DNA of 64,000 nt from Bacteroidota bacterium (lineage in GTDB: Bacteria; Bacteroidota; Bacteroidia; Chitinophagales; Chitinophagaceae), in assembly GCA_018267575.1 (NCBI GenBank), contig JAFDYF010000077.1, positions 124,001 to 188,000 of the forward strand. The letters are read 5' to 3'. Positions 59,901 through 64,000 of this stretch are shown piece after piece (positions within the stretch are counted from its first letter, which is position 1; the number at the start of each line of letters is the position of its first letter). The notes beneath the pieces were generated by a model. It made no database searches. It was not told where the DNA came from and worked only from the letters and a program-made list of their open reading frames with translations. Made by a program: the position numbers and the translations under genes.

Positions 59901-61143
59901 TAGGCTTGCCCAAAAAGGGTTGATCACAACAGACCCCACACTCAATTTCCAGAACCTACAAAGTTTTAATCAGCGGTTGAGTATTACCTCCACCTTACAG
60001 CCTTTCCGCGATTTTAATATTGACGTGAACATTGATAAAACATTTGGCAAAACCTATTCGGAATTGTTTAAGGATACCGTAGTGGGTGGACAATTCTTAC
60101 ATCTGAACCCATACACCATGGGTACCTTTAGCATCAGCTTTATCTCATTGAATACATTATTTCAAAAAACAAGTCCCGACAAAATTTCAACTGCATTTGC
60201 CAAATTCGAAAACTACCGAACTATATTATCAGCCCGCTTGGGTACCAGCAATCCTTATTCTGGAAAATTGGATGCGAATGGATTTTATACGGGCTATCAG
60301 CAGTATGCACAGGATGTGCTGATACCTGCCTTTATCGCAGCCTATTCAGGAAAGGATCCTAAAAAAATTGCGCTCATTAATGAAAACAATTCGGGCATCC
60401 GCTCCAACCCATTCTCCGGTTATTTGCCCAAACCAAACTGGCGTATCTCTTATAATGGGCTGGCCCGTTTGCCCGGTTTCGATCAGATTTTTACCAGCTT
60501 TAACCTGACCAATGCCTATAATAGCACTTTGAGTATGGGCAGCTTTGGGTCTTCCCTATTATATCAGGATCCATTGGGCGTGCGCTATCCGGGCTTTATT
60601 GATACGGTATCTGGAAACTTTGTGCCTTATTTTGCTATCCCGAATATTACCATCATCGAATCTTTTTCTCCACTGATAAATATCGATATGCAGTTTGTCA
60701 ACAAGCTGCAAGCGAGGATCGGTTTTAATAAAACAAGACAATTAAGTTTGAGCTTGGTGGATTATCAATTGATAGAAAGCCATTCCAATGAATTTACGTT
60801 TGGTGGCGGGTTGAAGAAAAAGGGGGTCAGACTACCCTTTAAGATTAAAATGCCGGGCAAAGCCCAGTCTTCGACGAAACTGGACAATGAAATGAATTTC
60901 CGTATCGACTTTAGTATTCGTGACGATATTACCTCCAACAGTATCATCGATCAGAACAATGCATTGCCAACGGGGGGGCAAAAAACAATCACTATTTCTC
61001 CTTCCATCGATTATGTGATCAGCAACCGCATCAATCTGAAATTTTATTTTGACCAGCGTAGGGTTACACCAAAGATCTCCACTTCGCCGCCAATTGTTAC
61101 CACTAGGGCAGGGGTACAGATTCGGATTTCGTTGGCGCCGTAA
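53923..61143 (+). CDS. sprA: Type IX secretion translocon / gliding protein SprA (SOV)
   Basis: A 2406-residue outer-membrane protein, the expected length for SprA, which forms the very large 36-strand barrel through which type IX substrates leave the cell. An N-terminal hydrophobic signal (LFKWLFATIVFIVVSVVFCTTASAHF) is present. Typical stretches are DGVFDYIEGFTV, YGLDFNYKAQLPGLTRLLNRMPFYSS, GQIYIDDFEGSTSSIDLRFPL, EVWFDELRLSN and QDPLGVRYPGFIDT, ending in barrel strands. The track start is a TTG at 53923; another TTG at 53935, preceded by GAGGA, fits the signal peptide better, so the exact start is open. The whole frame is intact. The plug protein gene is at 13.6 kb in this window. Confidence 0.95.
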   Translation: MRKSLTHPLFKWLFATIVFIVVSVVFCTTASAHFLYKDTIPGQKNDSLRFPIQDRRGDFLSNPSNNPFDLKDPKNIIDSIEYDPKTQSYYILEKIGSKYYRKPTALTFDEMMRIKAQQSEDDYFRKRANVLDELNRKKLQPKFAITDNLFNRLFGTGKVDIRPQGNVDITAGYRGQKVDNPTLPEISRKTGGLDFDMNANINVVGNIGSKLKLPIAYNTQANFNFMNQLKLDYTGGPDDIVKKIEAGNTNFTTKSTLITGAQSLFGVKMQLQFGRLTVTGVLANQTSQSQSVGSQGGAATTNFQFKADDYDENRNFLLAQYFRNSYKTAMSSLPIVKSQVNILRMEVWVTNRNGATTQARQIVGLMDLGESSPYNKNFHNTSVTPFPSNNSNDEYSRIVSNPNSRNPSSATSVLNSIGLTQVQDFEIVYARKLDSTAYQFNPQVGFITLSQTLQPDDVLAVAYQYSYNGHIYQVGEFSSDITPDSSSGNYAGTSKVIYLKLLKATAQRTNLPIWDLMMKNVYTLKTATGSPLYNIQPSGFQLNVLYDEPSKGDKRYLPAGDQVGVPLLSVLGLDRLNSNNAPQPDGVFDYIEGFTVVSQQARVIFPVLEPFGKDLDTLAFRNSPQLASKYVFQQLYDTIKAVASTYANVDRYILSGIAKGQASSDISLGALNVPPGSVIVTAGGQTLKENVDYVVDYNMGSVKVINQAIIASGIPVDVRFENNASFGTQQRSFMGLRLDYVAKNTAKEALSFGGTIERLSERPYFTIANYGEDPIRNVMYGLDFNYKAQLPGLTRLLNRMPFYSSKEMSSITAYGESAFLKPGHAPQIGKGSTGQIYIDDFEGSTSSIDLRFPLTSWALASAPQNNGLFPEASLSDDLAYGYNRAKIAWYNIDPTMQDNTNTNNPVRAYQDFTDPRISAISIQQLFPQQTPQYGQAQLVTFDVAYYPTDKGPYNFEVKPSIYSKGINPTTGKLNNPETRWGGIMRSIDQTDFETNNIQYIEFWMQNPYLNKYTNASPNGQLYIDLGSVSEDIVKDGKRLFENGLPTPNITTTTDTSVWGRVPLNPIQVTNAFSNNPSDRPYQDVGFDGIGDDSERVQFSNYLQALQAVTTPGVYQNVLADPSGDNFLNYRDASYDNGSANILGRYKNINSPQGNSPVATTGQQFITAFTQYPDEEDLDHDNTLNTLEQYFEYKVDMSPQGLNNGVGQNYITSVDSFTTTGSTVQQKWYQFRIPISAYVKNVGNMPDFKSIRFIRMYMTGFSDSIVCRFASFQLIRDSWRSFSYVLDTTGQYTPLPVTGQATSFNVTAVNIEQNSSRYPVPYVIPPGIARQQQISTNNTTLLINEQSLSLQICNLAPNDARGVYKTVNLDLRRYGNMNLFVHAEGAGGTVDRLNDNDLSAVIRIGSDFISNFYEIKIPLKKTLWGATAASDIWPDSNSLNLALSRLVKLKEDRNNAVASNVYYTETDNSGKSYSIMGNPNLGAIQAFFLGVRNESPNQVCTEVWFDELRLSNINDQGGWAALGRVDLKLADLGTMYMSGSYKTIGFGSIDQHINERSLDDIVQWNAAANMELGKLLPKKLGLSIPTYASLSSITDMPQYDPFDLDLKLKDKIRNAPISQRDSIRSQAVDATSIKTLNFTNVRLLNTTGKKLKLWSLQNFDLSYSFTNYTHHSPIAFEDDMKTYKAGLGYNYSKMPKYWEPLKTHIKSKSLWLALFKDFNFNPMPNVISFREDVNRQFGAFRSRNIGGKADFLPETFNKFFNIKRSYVLRWDLTRSLNVDFSAINNSTVDEDSGRLDKSGRRKMWEQFWKGGRNLLYQQTANVTYTLPTKKIPALDWTTVRIGYSANYSWTAASLLAQSLGNILQNGQTKNVNGELDFSKLYSKSRWLRAIDFQPNGGTGQNRGQPTAPRISSDTSKGKQRLKDPKQLPDVNTALKVFGRLVTSFKRMSINYSENSASTIYGYMDSTQVLGMDLKSTEPGLGYIFGKQPGQGFVDRLAQKGLITTDPTLNFQNLQSFNQRLSITSTLQPFRDFNIDVNIDKTFGKTYSELFKDTVVGGQFLHLNPYTMGTFSISFISLNTLFQKTSPDKISTAFAKFENYRTILSARLGTSNPYSGKLDANGFYTGYQQYAQDVLIPAFIAAYSGKDPKKIALINENNSGIRSNPFSGYLPKPNWRISYNGLARLPGFDQIFTSFNLTNAYNSTLSMGSFGSSLLYQDPLGVRYPGFIDTVSGNFVPYFAIPNITIIESFSPLINIDMQFVNKLQARIGFNKTRQLSLSLVDYQLIESHSNEFTFGGGLKKKGVRLPFKIKMPGKAQSSTKLDNEMNFRIDFSIRDDITSNSIIDQNNALPTGGQKTITISPSIDYVISNRINLKFYFDQRRVTPKISTSPPIVTTRAGVQIRISLAP

Positions 61144-61247
61144 GGCTGATTGTTGATAGTTCATAGTTAATGGTTGAAAGTTGATGGTTGATGGGAGAGA
61201 GTTCATTTGGTTCTTTCCATTTCACTTAAACTTCCGGTTTGAACTAT

Positions 61248-61255
61248 TAACTTTG
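61248..61255 (+). promoter_or_regulatory. -7 box upstream of the family 2 glycosyltransferase gene
   Basis: TAACTTTG is an exact TAnnTTTG match, only 9 bp before the ATG at 61265; with the spacing seen at the SRP RNA the transcript would begin about 5 nt before the start codon. No -33 TTTG at 19 bp. Confidence 0.45.
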
Positions 61256-61264
61256 TCGCCGAAT

Positions 61265-62209
61265 ATGGACCCGCTCATCAGTATTTGCATCCCCGCCTAT
61301 AAACGGACTGATTTTTTGAAGCGTTTGCTTGATTCCATTTCTATACAAACCTTTCAGGAATTTGAAGTGATTATTACGGATGATAGTCCGGGGGAAGAAT
61401 TGGCTGCACTGATGGCTGCATACGATAAAAAATTTGACCTAAAATACTTTAGGAACCCCAAAGCCTTAGGCACCCCCGAGAATTGGAATGAAGCCATCCG
61501 GAAAGGAAGTGGGCGATGGATTAAACTGATGCATGATGATGATTGGTTCAGCGATGCCCATAGTTTGCAATATTTTGTTGATGCGATAAACAGAGAGCAT
61601 GGTAGGACTTTGATCTTTTCTGCCTACCGCAAGGTGTTTATAGATGAAGGTAGAGTGGAAGAGGTATTCGTAAATGCATTTCGATATCGGTTACTCCAAA
61701 AGAACCCTTTTACTTTAATAGCTTCTAATATTATTGGGCCACCCAGTGTAGTGATTCATCGGAATGACCATCGGTTTTTTTACGATAAAAACTTAAAATG
61801 GTTGGTGGATATCGATTTCTATATTTCCAACTTACAAAATGCAAAGTCTTATTATATTGATAGAGTACTGGTTGATATTGGGATGAATGCCGAACAGGTT
61901 ACAAAAGAGTCTTTCCGGATAAATAAGGTGGAAATCCCTGAAAATTTTTATTTGCTCAATAAGATTGGTGTAGTAGCTTTAAAAGACATTCATGTATATG
62001 ACGCTTGGTGGCGATTGATAAGGAACTTGCGGATCAGAAAGCTTGCAGATATACAGGAAAGCGGTTATTCGGGTGAACTGCCATTGTCGATTAAGAAAAT
62101 GATTGGATTCCAGTCCAGGATTCCCTTAGCTTGCTTGAATATTGGGGTGCTTTCCAAATTTTTTATGGCTCTCAGCTTTATTATTTACTTTAGGGATATC
62201 AATAAATGA
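61265..62209 (+). CDS. Family 2 glycosyltransferase
   Basis: A 314-residue GT-A glycosyltransferase. I start it at the ATG at 61265 (MDPLISICIPAYKRTDFLKRLLDSI), the classical GT2 opening; the longer reading from 61181 adds an unlikely tail. EVIITDDSPGEE and the metal-binding WIKLMHDDDWFSD (DxD type) near residue 85 are clear, and WLVDIDFYISNLQNA near 180 holds the acceptor-side acid. No membrane anchor is visible. Together with the polysaccharide cluster at the left edge it shows that surface glycan genes occur at both ends of this region, although the two sites are 56 kb apart. Confidence 0.9.
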   Translation: MDPLISICIPAYKRTDFLKRLLDSISIQTFQEFEVIITDDSPGEELAALMAAYDKKFDLKYFRNPKALGTPENWNEAIRKGSGRWIKLMHDDDWFSDAHSLQYFVDAINREHGRTLIFSAYRKVFIDEGRVEEVFVNAFRYRLLQKNPFTLIASNIIGPPSVVIHRNDHRFFYDKNLKWLVDIDFYISNLQNAKSYYIDRVLVDIGMNAEQVTKESFRINKVEIPENFYLLNKIGVVALKDIHVYDAWWRLIRNLRIRKLADIQESGYSGELPLSIKKMIGFQSRIPLACLNIGVLSKFFMALSFIIYFRDINK

Positions 62210-62253
62210 AAATATGTTTTGCTAAAGTGAATAAACCTTAAGGTCGTAACCAA

Positions 62254-64000
62254 ATGTTCATATCAAAGATTATAAAACCTTTTCCGCTTCTTTTCTTCTT
62301 TTTTTATAGTCCTTTTTTTCTTTACTCCCAGGATTACAATTATACCCATTACGATGTGAAGGATGGGCTTGCTGGTGCTACGGTTTATAGTATGGTGCAG
62401 GATAATGATGGCTTTATGTGGTTTGGTACAGAAACTGGTTTAAGCCGTTTTGACGGCACCCATTTCAAAAATTTTTACACCAGCGATGGCTTGCCTGACA
62501 ATGAAATCCTAAGCCTTTTTGTGGATTCGAAAAACCGGGTATGGATGATTCCATTCAAAAATTCGATTTGTTATTATTGGAAGGGGAAGATACATAATCA
62601 GGAGAATGACAGTCTTTTAAAGAAATTAAATATAACCACAGAATTGGTTTCAGTCCTTGAGGATAGAAGTGGGAATGTATTTATTTCTATGAAAAATGAG
62701 TTCTATATAATTTCACCACAGGGTAAGATTTCATGTGTAAATAATCTACTTGGTAAACCCATTCGTATTGACAGGACTTTTTTGACAATGGATGATAAAT
62801 ATGAGGTGTTTTTCAGCCCTAGTGAGATTTTCAATATTGCCCGTTATGATATTGAGAAGTCTAGTTTTGAGTTTAAATCACATACTAATACAATAACTAA
62901 TTTGAGATCTTTGTTTTATTATTCCGATTTTGAAATAGTCCGAAATGACGGAAATCAACTGCATTTTTATTATAGGGCAGAAGAAAGTTTGGAGCGCAAA
63001 ATTCCATTGCCAAAAGGGTTTATTAATATATCAAAGATAAGCGACTCTCTCATAACCATTAATACAATGAGTGGTGCTTACCTTTACAATATAAATTTCT
63101 TAAAATGTATTGATACCTTTTTGGTTAACCAAAGAGTGGGGTATGTCATAGAAGACAATGAGAAGAATATATGGTTAAGTTCCCCCGGAAAAGGTGTTTA
63201 TAGAATGGTGAGGAATGGATTTCTAAGTTTTTTTTCTGGACTTGAATTTAGGTCCGTATTCGCTATTGCTAGAATGGACTCTTCTATTTATTGTGGATTG
63301 GATAATTTTAATTTGGCCAAATTGAACCCATCTTCAAAAAAAATTTTCGTGGATAAAATTATGAATGGGGCTACTCAAGGTCGAGTAACCTCTTTGCTGA
63401 AGGTGGGTAATGACACTATAATAGTCGGGACTGATTTAGGGTTGTTGAAAGTTAGAAAATTTGTGATTATTGATTCAAGCACATATGGCTCTGTTAAATT
63501 TATTTTCAAAGGAAGAGATCAAAAGATTTATGTCAGCTTAAACAATAGTGTTTTAAGTTTTAGATTTTATGATATTAAGATTCCAACTTTGTTTTGGCTT
63601 GGTCGATCAACCTGTGTGCTTGAGAGTTTAGGGTTGGTGTTTGTTGGAACTTTGAATGGCCTGTACTCTGTTGATAGCGGAAGGAATATTAATTACCTTG
63701 GAAATAGATTTAAGCTTTTAGAGAATCGAATTAATTATTTAGCCGAATCTGCAGATGGGGTTTTGTGGGTGGCTACGAATGGTGGGGGTATTGTCGGGTA
63801 TAAAAATGGGAAAATCATTTATAATATTACGGTAAAGGATGGGCTTACTAGTAATATCTGTCGGAATTTATTTTTAACGGAAAATGTAATTTGGGTTGGT
63901 ACGGATAAAGGGTTAAATAAAGTCACTTTCAATGACACCGGCTATGCAATAACTGTGTTTTCAAGTGAAGACGGCTTAAGCTCTGATATTATAAATGCAA
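62254..64000 (+). CDS. Two-component regulator propeller (Reg_prop) sensor, 5' part
   Basis: An open frame of 582 codons from the ATG at 62254 that runs off the right edge. A signal peptide or anchor covers about residues 5-25. The body is built of Reg_prop propeller repeats: DGLAGATVYSMVQDNDGFMWFGTETGLSRFDG near residue 37, GLPDNEILSLFVDSKNRVWM near 80, and ADGVLWVATNGGGIVGYKNGK and GLTSNICRNLFLTENVIWVGTDKGLNKV near 505-550. Such proteins are periplasmic ligand sensors, usually followed by a Y_Y_Y domain, a membrane helix and a LytS-type or hybrid histidine kinase; that part is outside the window. The gene looks more AT-rich than its neighbours. Confidence 0.87.
   Translation, partial: MFISKIIKPFPLLFFFFYSPFFLYSQDYNYTHYDVKDGLAGATVYSMVQDNDGFMWFGTETGLSRFDGTHFKNFYTSDGLPDNEILSLFVDSKNRVWMIPFKNSICYYWKGKIHNQENDSLLKKLNITTELVSVLEDRSGNVFISMKNEFYIISPQGKISCVNNLLGKPIRIDRTFLTMDDKYEVFFSPSEIFNIARYDIEKSSFEFKSHTNTITNLRSLFYYSDFEIVRNDGNQLHFYYRAEESLERKIPLPKGFINISKISDSLITINTMSGAYLYNINFLKCIDTFLVNQRVGYVIEDNEKNIWLSSPGKGVYRMVRNGFLSFFSGLEFRSVFAIARMDSSIYCGLDNFNLAKLNPSSKKIFVDKIMNGATQGRVTSLLKVGNDTIIVGTDLGLLKVRKFVIIDSSTYGSVKFIFKGRDQKIYVSLNNSVLSFRFYDIKIPTLFWLGRSTCVLESLGLVFVGTLNGLYSVDSGRNINYLGNRFKLLENRINYLAESADGVLWVATNGGGIVGYKNGKIIYNITVKDGLTSNICRNLFLTENVIWVGTDKGLNKVTFNDTGYAITVFSSEDGLSSDIINA

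Noticed and set aside
1..64000. tRNA genes, rRNA genes, CRISPR arrays, insertion sequences or prophage genes
   Set aside because: None recognised on reading; no T-arm consensus outside coding regions, no regularly spaced repeats of CRISPR type and no transposase or integrase frames.

Overview
The window reads as a chromosomal segment of a Bacteroidota bacterium, probably of the Chitinophagaceae or a near relative. Evidence for the phylum: a 2406-residue SprA translocon and a type IX secretion plug protein; promoters of the Bacteroidota form (TTTG, about 19 bp, TAnnTTTG); GxxExxY, DUF2911, DUF4369-thioredoxin and DUF5009 families; a bifunctional HisB; and DNA leaning to AT with many dispersed intergenic repeats. 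The family-level placement is inference. No tRNA, rRNA operon, CRISPR array or insertion sequence was seen by eye. One small SRP RNA is present.

Layout. 1-5.4 kb: right-hand end of a surface polysaccharide cluster (thymidylate kinase-like protein, three glycosyltransferases, WecA/TagO-type initiating transferase). 5.5-12.2 kb: a sensory operon of a sigma-54-type response regulator, a FIST protein and a six-PAS hybrid kinase. 12.2-18.5 kb: FtsX-like permease, type IX plug protein, cyclophilin lipoprotein, SRP RNA, transaldolase-like enzyme, exported Gfo/Idh-like protein, GH16 glucanase. 18.8-41.2 kb: an amino-acid supercluster holding all histidine genes (hisG D C B H A F IE) and all tryptophan genes (trpE G D C F B A). 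The his set is split: hisGDCB lies behind a His-codon attenuator, while hisHAFI lies behind the trp operon, 19 bp after trpA. Between the halves sit a sorbosone-dehydrogenase/cytochrome c pair, an aldo-keto reductase, a PhyH oxygenase, an AraC regulator, a membrane acyltransferase-like protein and a toxin-antitoxin pair whose toxin is broken. 41.2-53.9 kb: thioredoxin-like protein, DUF2911 protein, pdxJ, a lipoprotein, metallo-hydrolase, ThuA protein, trhO, a PLP enzyme, a Mur ligase, fabH, ruvA. 53.9-64 kb: sprA, a family 2 glycosyltransferase and the 5' part of a propeller-type sensor gene.

The most notable regulation is two classical attenuators readable in full: a his leader peptide with five His codons and a trp leader peptide with three consecutive Trp codons. 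Each has a terminator and a competing antiterminator pairing. Both leader ATGs lie only 8-10 nt after the promoter -7 box, so both leader peptides look almost leaderless.

The most unusual structure is a set of inverted-repeat elements filling gaps between his and trp genes. Two of them carry genes for GxxExxY (PD-(D/E)XK-like) proteins, between trpG and trpD and between trpF and trpB. Two more, between hisD and hisC and between the trp terminator and trpE, are empty palindromes; these two and the right arm of the trpF-trpB copy share one arm sequence family. I propose them as gene-bearing and gene-less states of mobile or formerly mobile units. That is inference.
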